NCBI RefSeq assembly: GCF_000787575.1
Contig: NW_012236528.1
Span: forward strand, 621,552 to 685,551
Direction: 5' to 3'
Source of the DNA: Acytostelium subglobosum LB1
Taxonomy: Eukaryota; Evosea; Eumycetozoa; Acytosteliales; Acytosteliaceae
Length of the DNA stretch: 64,000 nt
Below, one piece after another: positions 44,558 through 53,594 of the stretch; the stretch's first letter is position 1, and every line of letters starts with the position of its first letter. Under the pieces are notes generated by a model. It did not search any database, was not told the origin of the DNA, and worked only from the letters and a program-made list of their open reading frames with translations. A program made the position numbers and the translations under genes.

Positions 44558-46132
44558 CTAAGATGCAACTGCCGCTTTGATGGGTGGACATGAGTTGATG
44601 CATGAATGAACATTGTTGTTGGCCTTGATAGAGGGACTACTGAGTTGTCTACGATTGTATACCTCCACTTGGATTGTAGTATGTTCGATGCCATAAGTTT
44701 GTTGTAACATTTGATTGGCGTATGATAGGATGTCTTCACCGTCAGCACCATCTTTGACCTGGATATGACATGTGAGTGATGGCTTGCCAACTGTGATTGA
44801 CCAGATGTGTAGGTCATGTACCTCGACCACACCAAGCAGGCCGGCCAAGTCATTGTGCACATCTGATACGTTGATACCATGAGGCACAGCCTCCAACAAC
44901 ACCAATAACGTCTGTTTCATCAATCTAACTGTCGTCAACATGACAATCACTGAGAATATGAACGTTGTGATTGGATCGGCTATCTTCCACTCTGGTTTGA
45001 CCCAGATGATGATCGATGCAATGATCACTCCTATACTCTGGAAACAATCACCAAGCACATGAATATATACCGAGTGTACATTGATATTCCTAACATGTCC
45101 ATGATTGTGAGCCACTCTTTCTGTCTCTGAATGTTCATGTTCATGTCCATGATCATGATCATGATGCACTTGTTCTTGTCCATGACCATGTCCACTGTGT
45201 GAGTGACCGTGACCATGATCTTTGTTGCTGGTATGTGCGACATGTGATGGTGCACTTCCACCATGCGAGTGTCCATGTGAGGCACCTCCAAAGTGTAGTA
45301 TGACAGCATCGACAACATTGATTATTAATCCAATACATGCAACGATCAACATTGTCTTTCCATCCACTTTATCAGGTGGATATAGTACACGATGTACTGC
45401 CTCATATACCAATATGGCTGTGAGTATCCATATCATCAGTACACTTGCCAATGCACCAAGTACTTCCACACGATGGAATCCAAAACTAAGTAATGCAGTT
45501 GGTTGTTTCCTTGCCAGTAACATGGCACATATACTGTATGATTGATTTAGTCAGTGAATGTACCATGTGATCAAATGTATACATTATCAATGTATTTACC
45601 TTAGTATCATCGCGCCAATATCTGTTAGAAGGTGAGCTGCATCAGACATCAGGGCCAGGGAGTTGGCCAAGTATCCTCCAATAACTTCGGCAATCATAAA
45701 TAGTATAGTAAGACATAGTGCCAATATGAGTGAATTCAATGCTCTCTTCTTTGATCTCGTAGCATGATCATCCTTCTTATGATGATCATGATTATGTCCG
45801 TGTCCCTCTGATGATGTTGATGTTGATACAACTTTTTCATCATCATGGTGATGATCATGATCGTGTCCATGATCTCCGTGATCTCCGTGTCCATGACCAT
45901 GTCCTTTGCCATGTTTATGACCATGTTTATGACCATGTCCATGTCCATGTCCATGATCATGATCATGGTCATGTTCATTATGATGTTCGGTGGCAATATC
46001 AAGAGGAATGATAATATCCAATTCTATTTGGGAATCATGTTGTTGTTGTGACCTGTTTGCTAATGTATCCCTGTCTGCCAATGTTGCCAGGTCATTAGCC
46101 TCACTAATACTGCTATTGGTACTCTCTGACAT
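44558..46132 (-). CDS. Cation diffusion facilitator zinc transporter (ZnT type)
   Basis: Two minus-strand exons, 45600-46132 and 44558-45533 (phase 2), give about 502 residues. A cytosolic N-terminus contains a His/Asp/Gly-rich stretch (about 50-120, HDHDHGHGHGH type). Six membrane segments follow, with HLLTD in TM2 and HVLGD in TM5 supplying the metal-site His and Asp pairs typical of zinc-selective CDF proteins. A second His-rich loop (about 300-345) lies between TM4 and TM5, as in vesicular ZnTs. The C-terminal cytosolic domain has the ferredoxin-like pattern VHDLHIWSITVGKPSLTCHI. The protein should export zinc from the cytosol into vesicles or out of the cell by proton exchange. No signal for a particular compartment is visible. 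Confidence 0.93.
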
Positions 46133-46559
46133 AACTATAATATATATAATCTCTAAATATATTTATTTATGTATTAAGGATGTTGATTGAACTTAAGATA
46201 GGATAATGTTAATGTGTTGATGGAGATCTCAACTGGTCCGCCAGACCATGCTTGTAGCATGAGTGGTATCCCCTCCTACACAATCTAGGCTGGCCATTTG
46301 TTCTCAAGTGAGTGATTGATTGACCACTTAGGTGTAAGTGGTCTTCTATATGTGTGTTGATGGTGTTGTTGTAATGTATCTGTGTCATGTGCTCCAAGTG
46401 AACTTATGAGGTGGACCACACTCTCTGATCACTTTTGGAGTTTGTGATAAAACACACTCAAGGTTTTGATCACTGGTCCCTGATTACTGATCATTCAATC
46501 TCAGTATTGTTAAATGAAACAAATAGTTTATTATTAAATAAGATAGTAACTCCTCGCTC
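46133..46559. other. Intergenic region, ZnT promoter side
   Basis: No gene supported. A small hairpin CATGCT-TGT-AGCATG occurs at about 46248-46262. Several TGATCA/GATTACTGATCA repeats occur near 46470-46496. The rest is AT-rich. Confidence 0.5.
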
Positions 46560-47822
46560 TTATATATTGCAGCTTGGGAATCCATATGACCATTCAACAA
46601 CACCATTACAAGATTGACAGGTGTTGCCATAGAAGTTTGATCGGCATGTGCAAGTTCCTTGTCCACAGTAAGCAAATGGTACCTGGAGGCACTCATAGTC
46701 ATAGATACATGTCTCTGGCTGTCCATTTGGAAGCTTAGCAACACACTCTGGCACACCATCAACCCAGCGTGTGGTACCAGTGCATGTCTGGCACTGAGCA
46801 CCGGTGAAGCCTCTGGCACACTTGCATTGGCCCAATGGTGATGCAGCTGGGTCAAAGATCACAACACCACTAGGTGGTGGGGCTCCTGGTCCGATCTTCT
46901 TAATCACTGATCCAGTCTTGTAGTAGACAAAGGTGGCGGTGCTGTCGACAACCATGCTCTCAGACACTGGATCGGTCGTTATCCATGCTCCAATAGCGCC
47001 TCCAGTGTCGGCATAAGACTTCCAAATGCCAGACTTTTGTGTCGTCCATTGCGATGGGTGTGTTCCAAAGTAGAGATAACCAAGAGCATACTGGAAGGAA
47101 TACACCTCGAATGGAACAGATCCCACCAGGATCAAGCTGGATGATGAGCAGTTGTGGCAATTGGAGTCAATCTTGTATACGTTTGTCGAGTTGGTAGTGT
47201 AGTTGAAGTAGTCGACAACATAGAGCAAATTGGGAGCAACAGACATGAAGTTACATCTCATGTAACCGTCCATCAGAGGCTTGCGGTCCACCATATCAGT
47301 TGAATGAAGGATAATCCTATCGAGATAGTTCAAGCTCCAATCACACCAGTAAGTCTTGTCCTTGGGGCCGTCAAAGGCCAGACCAAGGTTGTATCCTCTG
47401 GTGAAGAAGATGCCATCGTAGGTGTTGGAGGCATGGTTGTATGGTCCAATAGCAGGGGCCATTCTCTGGTTGGTCTTGATGTATGGGAGGTTGCCCAATG
47501 GTTCATAGGCAAACAGAGCAGAGGTCACACGGTATCCAGATCCTCCAATGATATCGGTGGTGATCTCATACTCTTTGGTGAGGGCACCGCCTGATGTTGA
47601 AAGGCTGACCAATGTTGGATTACCATTTGGACCTTGGCTATTATTATATTTGCCGACCATTACCAATTTGTTCTCGGATTCGTCCAGGCCCAGACCAGGG
47701 AAACTGTCAAAGTTGGTCAAACAGAATGAATATGGAGGGTTTCCACATTCCCAATCTTGGGAACATCCATATATTAAATGTGCCAGGCACAATACAGATA
47801 AAAATAATATTAACTTGTTCAT
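46560..47822 (-). CDS. Secreted EGF-like domain protein
   Basis: A single exon of 420 residues with a signal peptide (MNKLILFLSVLCLAHLIYG). The N-terminal 300 residues are a beta-rich domain without a motif I recognise; repeated GYLYFGTH and LLYVVDYFNYT-type strands suggest a propeller-like fold. The C-terminal part has EGF-like modules: CKCARGFTGAQCQTC and CTCRSNFYGNTCQSC, with paired flanking Cys (ETCIYDYECLQVPFAYCGQGTC). It lacks a transmembrane segment, so it should be secreted or lysosomal. Dictyostelids have many such extracellular proteins; I assign no function. Several NxS/T sequons (NYTTNST, NCSSSS) suggest N-glycosylation. Confidence 0.8.
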   Translation of the reverse strand: MNKLILFLSVLCLAHLIYGCSQDWECGNPPYSFCLTNFDSFPGLGLDESENKLVMVGKYNNSQGPNGNPTLVSLSTSGGALTKEYEITTDIIGGSGYRVTSALFAYEPLGNLPYIKTNQRMAPAIGPYNHASNTYDGIFFTRGYNLGLAFDGPKDKTYWCDWSLNYLDRIILHSTDMVDRKPLMDGYMRCNFMSVAPNLLYVVDYFNYTTNSTNVYKIDSNCHNCSSSSLILVGSVPFEVYSFQYALGYLYFGTHPSQWTTQKSGIWKSYADTGGAIGAWITTDPVSESMVVDSTATFVYYKTGSVIKKIGPGAPPPSGVVIFDPAASPLGQCKCARGFTGAQCQTCTGTTRWVDGVPECVAKLPNGQPETCIYDYECLQVPFAYCGQGTCTCRSNFYGNTCQSCNGVVEWSYGFPSCNI

Positions 47823-48486
47823 ATATTATTGATTGATTGATTGATTGATACCTTTATGTATATATATAAGTATAAAGGATAAGTAATAAGTAGAATGATT
47901 TGATAGTCAATCCATGGATTCCGGTTTATATAACTTCCACCACATAGTCGACTTAAATGGAACACACTCAAACCTCACATCTTTATTGATATATTTAGAC
48001 ATAATTGATAGCCTGTCAATACAAGTTTAAATCATATAAGTTGTTGTTGTAAGTGTGTGTGTGAGTGATAAAGTGTCAGTCGATTGGATTATGTGTTTGT
48101 GTGTGTGTGTTTGAGAATGTGTTGGCAATGACACCTCCAACACCACGCCACACTACATACACTAGACTAAACAAACCTCTAAAGTTGGAAGTGGTACACC
48201 ACTTGGCAACAACATCTCTAATGTCATACACTGACATTGACACTTCAAATCAAACACTCTGGTGTTGTGGTTGTTCCATGAACAGATAGATGCCATACGT
48301 CACAAAATTCTGTAACCCACCCTGATGAAGTAGTAGGTAGTAGTAGTTGATTAGCCCTCAACTCAAATACTCGATTCCCTTCCGATGCATGGAACCTCAT
48401 ACAACAAACAAGCCCCCACACCTTAATCGTATCAATTGATTGGAAGGAGAAAAGAATAGAACAAAACAGAACTGACTCATATCCCT
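47823..48486. other. Intergenic region between secreted-protein and fucosidase genes
   Basis: Upstream of the secreted EGF-like gene: TATATATATAAGTATAAAGGATAAG (about 47858-47882), a (GTGT)n run at 48088-48110 and an AT-rich remainder. A 74-residue frame (48065-48289) lacks supporting features. No RNA gene seen. Confidence 0.5.
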
Positions 48487-49602
48487 TTATTGGCTCTTTC
48501 GAGTTGTTGTTGTTACCTCGGGCTCATCTGGATCGAGCTCGGCCTCGACTCCAATCAATTTGCCCAACTCCAAAAGACTCTCCACTTCAAAGGGGTCCAA
48601 TTGGCCATCACAGTCAGGTCCCAAGTTAAGAAGGAATCGACCTCCAAGTAACTTTACTTGGTTATAGAGGTCGAAAAGCCCTTGACCAGTTTTGTAATGT
48701 TCTTTGGTCTGTGATCTATTCCTACCCCAACTCATTCCAATAGTATTGATGTGCTCCCATGGGCATGGAGGTCGCTTGGCTGGCAAAGCACGATCATCAT
48801 AGACTCTGTAGTTGGAACGTCCTAGGTATCTTGGACTTTTGAACTCCACCTTTGATCCAATACGATCATTAATAAGTGCATTTGGAGTCATCTTGTGAAT
48901 CTGATCACATATGTTGCTCATCATAGTTTGACTATACTTGGTGTTCATTGACCAATGTCCATCGAACCACCATATATCAGGTTGGTGAGCCATCAACTCG
49001 GTCATTTGTGGCCGCACGACATTGTCACAGTACTCCTTTGTGCAGCCAACTTCAAACTCTGACCAAGAGTAGTAAAGACCAAACTGTAGACCATGTCGTT
49101 TGGCAGCCGCTTTGAATGTGGACACCAGGTCTAACTTTGGTCCGACCTCAACCGAGTTCCATTGATTGGCCGTTTTAGATGGCCATAAACAGTAACCATC
49201 ATGATGCTTGGCAGTAAGTATTACATAGGTGACGCCTACCTTCTTGCACAGGGTCATCCAGGCATCAACATCCCAATTCTCAGCGGTGAACAGTTTAGCC
49301 AAGCCTTTGTACTCCTGGTTTGGATAATGTGACTTGTGATACAATTGTGTCTCTTTGTATCCAGAGATAGGTCTGAACGAACCAGTCTCAATCAATCTCT
49401 TCAAATACCATTCACTTCCATTCATTGTCTTTCTACGTTGGCAACTTGAAGGGTCGTCATAAGCAGGTACTGAATACACTCCCCAATGAAATATGATTCC
49501 AAATGGAGTAACATCATCAATTATTTGATTGTTGATGTTGGAAGCATTCTTAGGGATTGATTTGGAATTTGAAATTGTTGTTGTTGTTGTTGTAGAGGAC
49601 AT
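48487..49602 (-). CDS. Alpha-L-fucosidase, glycoside hydrolase family 29
   Basis: A single exon of 371 residues from ATG at 49602; codons further upstream lack an ATG. GH29 signatures are clear: FGIIFHWGVYSVPAY near the N-terminus, LTAKHHDGYCLWPS, GLYYSWSEFE and the nucleophile motif DIWWFDGHW (Asp), then LLNLGPDCDGQLD near the end. The enzyme removes alpha-linked fucose from glycans with retention. The protein starts in Thr/Ser/Asn-rich sequence with no signal peptide, unlike secreted or lysosomal family members. It may be cytosolic, or a 5' exon may be missed. A short acidic C-terminal tail follows the catalytic domain. The gene is intact and a functional enzyme is likely. Confidence 0.9.
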   Translation of the reverse strand: MSSTTTTTTISNSKSIPKNASNINNQIIDDVTPFGIIFHWGVYSVPAYDDPSSCQRRKTMNGSEWYLKRLIETGSFRPISGYKETQLYHKSHYPNQEYKGLAKLFTAENWDVDAWMTLCKKVGVTYVILTAKHHDGYCLWPSKTANQWNSVEVGPKLDLVSTFKAAAKRHGLQFGLYYSWSEFEVGCTKEYCDNVVRPQMTELMAHQPDIWWFDGHWSMNTKYSQTMMSNICDQIHKMTPNALINDRIGSKVEFKSPRYLGRSNYRVYDDRALPAKRPPCPWEHINTIGMSWGRNRSQTKEHYKTGQGLFDLYNQVKLLGGRFLLNLGPDCDGQLDPFEVESLLELGKLIGVEAELDPDEPEVTTTTRKSQ

Positions 49603-49664
49603 TGTTGTAACTAACAAATAGTTATTACTGTTGGATTGGATTGGAGTTACCGAAATAATTACTA

Positions 49665-49676
49665 GACCCTAGGGTC
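49665..49676. promoter_or_regulatory. Perfect palindrome GACCCTAGGGTC in fucosidase promoter
   Basis: A 12-bp self-complementary site 63 bp upstream of the fucosidase start codon. Symmetry and position suggest a dimeric protein-binding site; that is inference, as a 12-bp palindrome can arise by chance. Confidence 0.35.
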
Positions 49677-49927
49677 ATATCCATTATAACCATAATGTTG
49701 ACAATAGTGTTGAGATATCTACAATGTGTAATTCCTGGAATTGAATGTATCACTTGTTATTGTCAACACGCGTGAACTGAGAATTGTTTGAGTTAACGCC
49801 AAAACAAACAAACACACATTGAAAGAACTTCAAGAATGGTCAGATCCACTACAAAATCATTGACGCTACATAAAGACCATTGACACAACAAGTGTGTTGG
49901 GCTGCCCATAACATCGACTAAATCAAT

Positions 49928-50161
49928 ATGTTATGTTCGATAATCAGTCGTATCGAGGAATTAGAGATGTACTTGGACCTACCTGAGTTCACTCACTCAG
50001 TTGACAATTGTAAGACCTTTGGAGTGACCCACCCCAATGAAGATGAGATCTGTGGCATTGGTATTGCCTACCATCTACTATCACATAAATGTCGTACCCA
50101 ACTGACCACGACCACTGTCCGTATCCAGACGACCGTTACGATTTCATTTGATTTGATTTAG
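49928..50161 (+). CDS. Uncertain small protein (77 aa)
   Basis: A frame with a real ATG (MLCSIISRIEELEMYLDLPE). Codon use (ACC, GTC, GAG, ATC) resembles local coding exons, unlike the surrounding AT-rich sequence. There is no signal peptide, domain or neighbour support, and no intron signals suggest a larger gene. It could be an exon remnant, a small gene or chance. Confidence 0.3.
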   Translation: MLCSIISRIEELEMYLDLPEFTHSVDNCKTFGVTHPNEDEICGIGIAYHLLSHKCRTQLTTTTVRIQTTVTISFDLI

Positions 50162-50410
50162 GTTTTATTTGTTTTTAGTGGTTGGGTGTGAAAATCAATT
50201 AAAAAAGAATTAAATTAATCAATCGACGAGTCCAATCCAACAACCGAGTCTCACAACACATGTTCTCGCTCACTCGCATAACACTCGTTCCTAGCTTTTG
50301 ACCATTGCCATTGTTAGTCAGTCTATACAACTAAGCAAACGTACACACAAGTATAAACATATATACTTACACTTACACTTACACACAAACACTTATATAA
50401 TATATACACA

Positions 50411-51430
50411 ATGAGTTTCAGAGGTGGTTCATCAAGAGGAGGCGGTGACTTCAAGTTCAGAGGTGGTCGCGGCGGTGGCAGCTCGTTCGGCGGTGGCGGT
50501 CGTGGTCGTGGCGGTGGTGGCCGTGGTGGTGGTCGTGGTGGCTTTGGCGGTGGTGGCAGCGGTGACTGCTTCAACTGTGGCAAGTCCGGTCATATGTCCA
50601 GAGAGTGCCCAGACAAGTATGTAATTCAATCAGTCAGCTGATCAATCAGCTGACCGACATCATATCACGTGACTTAAAACAAATAATTAACATGTTCAAC
50701 TTCTCTCATTCTCATTCTCATTCTCTTATTCTACCAACCTACCTACCTACCTACCTACCCATTCCTTCCTTACTTCCTATTCGTATCACTCTTTAAAGGC
50801 AAGGAGGTGGTGGTGGCGGTTACGGTGGCATGAAGTGCTACACTTGCCAAGAGCAAGGCCATTCGTCCAGAGATTGCCCACAAGGAAGATCATGCTTCAA
50901 CTGCAAGAAGCCAGGTCATATGTCTAACGAGTGCCCGGAGAAGAAGGGAGACGGAAACAACTGCTTCAACTGCCAGAAGCCAGGTCATATGTCGAGAGAG
51001 TGCCCAGAGAAGAGCAGCGGCGGCGGCGGCAGAGCCCCAGCCACTTGCTACAACTGCCAGAAGACTGGCCATATGTCCAGAGAGTGCCCAGAGAAGAGCA
51101 ACGGCGGCGGCAGAAACGGAAACAACAACGGTGGCAACAGCTACTTTGCTGACAAGAACTCGAACAACAAGACCCCAAGAGACACAGTGACCTTTGACTC
51201 TGATGAGGAGGAGGATGAGCAGCCAAACAAGGTAAGTCATACATACATTCATACAAACATTCACATAACTACAATGAATGAATAACATTGCTAACAATCA
51301 TTCATATACATTCTACTTCTCGTTCTACCTACAACAGAAACAAAAGCCAGACAACAAGAAGAAGGCTCAAGCCGAGTCTGAGTCCGAGGAGGAGAAGAAG
51401 GATTCCGAGTCCGAGGAGGAGTCCGATTAG
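50411..51430 (+). CDS. RGG / five zinc-knuckle nucleic acid-binding protein (CNBP/Gis2-like)
   Basis: Exons 50411-50616, 50799-51231 and 51338-51430 join in phase, giving 243 residues. An N-terminal RGG/GGR-rich segment (about 4-50) is followed by five CCHC zinc knuckles of C-X2-C-X4-H-X4-C form: [56 protein letters not shown] and [14 protein letters not shown]. The tail is acidic with Ser/Glu and Lys runs ([16 protein letters not shown]). CNBP/Gis2 family proteins bind single-stranded DNA or RNA, often G-rich, and act in translation control. The tandem knuckles are intact. The RGG tract is a likely site of arginine methylation, which is inference from composition. Confidence 0.93.
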
Positions 51431-51729
51431 AGAGGAGGTAGCTGGAGTTGGCGTGTAGCTCCTTCATAAAAGTCTTAGAAGAACGAACGGCGGAGAGGTG
51501 GCTGGCAGGACATCAGGTCAAACGATCGGATTGTGTGTGGAGCCGTGGTGTGGTCTGGTTGTTTGATGAAGGATGTCGTAATGACGGAGCCGTGGAGGCT
51601 GTCAGAGAGAGGAGAGAGAGAGAGTAGAGTGAGAGAGATAGAGTTGGCACTGCCAGAGATGTAATAAGTTGGTGGTGGAGATAGAAGTAGTCAGCTGGTT
51701 AGCTGGACGAATGGAAGGATGCACAAATT

Positions 51730-51776
51730 GAAGGAAGGAAAGACGGAAGGAGAGAAGGAAGGAAGGAAGGAAGAGG
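51730..51776. repeat. Purine tract (GGAA)n
   Basis: About 45 bases of almost pure purine: AAGGAAGGAAAGACGGAAGG, then AGAGAAGGAAGGAAGGAAGG and further purine. A lone pyrimidine occurs near the start. Confidence 0.85.
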
Positions 51777-52564
51777 ACAAGACAGAGTTGGTCAAGTCAG
51801 TCAAAGGTAAGTTTCCACTCGATATACATGTAGTAAGAGAGTTGGTAGTGATGGTCAACAAACGAACGAACAATTAAGTAACAAAGGTAAGTATTATCGA
51901 TTGATTTGATGGTGTACATTCAATAGCAACTGTTGTTGGAAATCAATAAAGACAATGTCTTCATGCCCAAAACAAAGTAGTCATCATCAGTGGCGCGTAT
52001 GTTTGGTTGGGTTCAGAGCTTGGGTGATCAATGGTTATGAAGGAAGATTGGTGTGGAGCGTCTTTACGACTCTTTCGTGCGGCTAATTGTTCGGACGCAT
52101 ATTGTAGTCTCGACGCGATAACTTCGACTCACAATGTTGGACGAATGCTTCAGTGCAAGCACCAGCAGTGGACTGATCCACTTCTTTTGACATGCGATCC
52201 ACTTTTTATTTGATTGATAGATAGAATGATATGAACATGTCCAACAATAAATAGGAACAACTTACCCTCACAGACATACCCTCTCATTGATTTAAATTAT
52301 TTTTTTTGACACACACCCAACAGAAACATTCATTCTTCAGGCCCCTCCAACATCATTATTAACTTCCAACATCACACACAAACAAACAAACATTCAAACA
52401 CACACCTCCATTTAAATTTATACCACATACATACACACACACACATCATTCATACTAGTTGTCTTGCCTTGCTTGTTTCAACCCAAGACATTCACGTTCA
52501 CATCATTCAAACAACCAACTATAAATCATAACACACTTCACGAGCAGACACACAAGTACATATA

Positions 52565-52690
52565 TATACATTCATTTATTCATACATTCATTCATACATT
52601 CATTCATACATTCATTCATACATACAGCAATTGCGCATAATCAATCAATCAATCAATCAATCATTCAATCAATCAAACAATCAAACAACA
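52565..52690. repeat. TTCATTCATACA and TCAATCAATC microsatellite
   Basis: Alternating CATTCATTCATACA units (about 52568-52625), then TCAATCAATCAATCAATCAA and TCAAACAATCAAACA units (52640-52690). These are simple repeats of the same TCAA/TCAT flavour seen in many introns here. Confidence 0.85.
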
Positions 52691-53443
52691 TCAACAAACC
52701 AATCATAGTCTATATCAATCTATTATCTATCTAGCAAGTCAAACAAACACACTCTCGACTCAATCATATCAAACAGCAGCAGCAAGCAGTAGCAGCAGCA
52801 GCCGTATTAGAAACATCTTTAAAGAAATTTATTATTATTAATCAGTTAGATCATCACAATCAATCATTAACAACTTATCATTATTATTATTATTATCTTT
52901 TTTTTTTTTGCAAATCGACACTTAAACAGCTAGCTCTCTCTCTTCATCATTAATTACATTATATAATATTTATATACATACATACAAACACATCACAACA
53001 GCCATCATCAACAACAACTCATCGTCACAACAACTACAACAATCACCAACACTCTCTCGCAAATACATATAGGATCAGCTCAGCTGTCACACCTCCCCTT
53101 TGGCGCCATAGTTAATATCTAGAATCGAACAACAATTACATTCATCAACTCGTCGACGACATTAGTCAAATATTATATATAGATATAACTCAACAACAAT
53201 TCGAACATCAAACAAACATACATAATATACATAGATACATACATCACTCAAAAAAGAATCGACATTGACATATTATTATAATTATCATCATCTTCAATTA
53301 CATTACATTGATATCTTGTAAACATCATTCTTATATCCTAATATAAATTTATATAATAATATAGAGGAGTCAGACATATCATTAGTTCGGTGTTCTCCTC
53401 ATTCACATTACAACGCCCAAAAAAACAACATCAACATCAACAT

Positions 53444-53474
<31 letters not shown>

Positions 53475-53594
53475 CACAACGACAACAATATCCACAACAA
53501 CAACAATAATACTTCAACTTCAATTTTAACGCACCTATTGATTCATAATCATCATCAACATCATCCAAAAGGGACACCCTGCCGATTGTATTGA

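Larger units (their letters stand above)
49603..50410. other. Divergent intergenic region with 12-bp palindrome
   Basis: Divergent between the fucosidase and the zinc-knuckle gene. It carries the GACCCTAGGGTC palindrome and one uncertain small frame (49928-50161). The remainder is AT-rich, with CACACTTACACTTACAC repeats just before the zinc-knuckle start codon. Confidence 0.55.
51431..53594. other. Gene-poor 2.2 kb region with purine and TTCA repeats
   Basis: No ORF of convincing quality. 51431-51720 is probably the 3' UTR of the zinc-knuckle gene (GAGA repeats at about 51609-51640). 51730-51776 is a purine tract. 51806 and 51886 each have a GGTAAGT donor-like consensus. 52000-52200 is a unique non-repetitive block. 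52560-52690 has TTCATTCATACA and TCAATCAATC repeats, and 53420-53520 is ACATCAACATC/AACAAC repeats, which may be the 5' leader of the Gln-rich gene. Confidence 0.55.

Noticed and set aside
44558-46132. Low-complexity His-rich region as a repeat artefact
   Set aside because: The frame is intact and His-rich loops are normal in ZnT-type transporters.
46200-46300. Possible tRNA-like segment with CATGCT/AGCATG stem
   Set aside because: No T-arm or acceptor-stem pattern could be fitted.
48065-48289. 74-residue plus-strand frame
   Set aside because: Overlaps a (GTGT)n microsatellite, and no motif or signal is visible.
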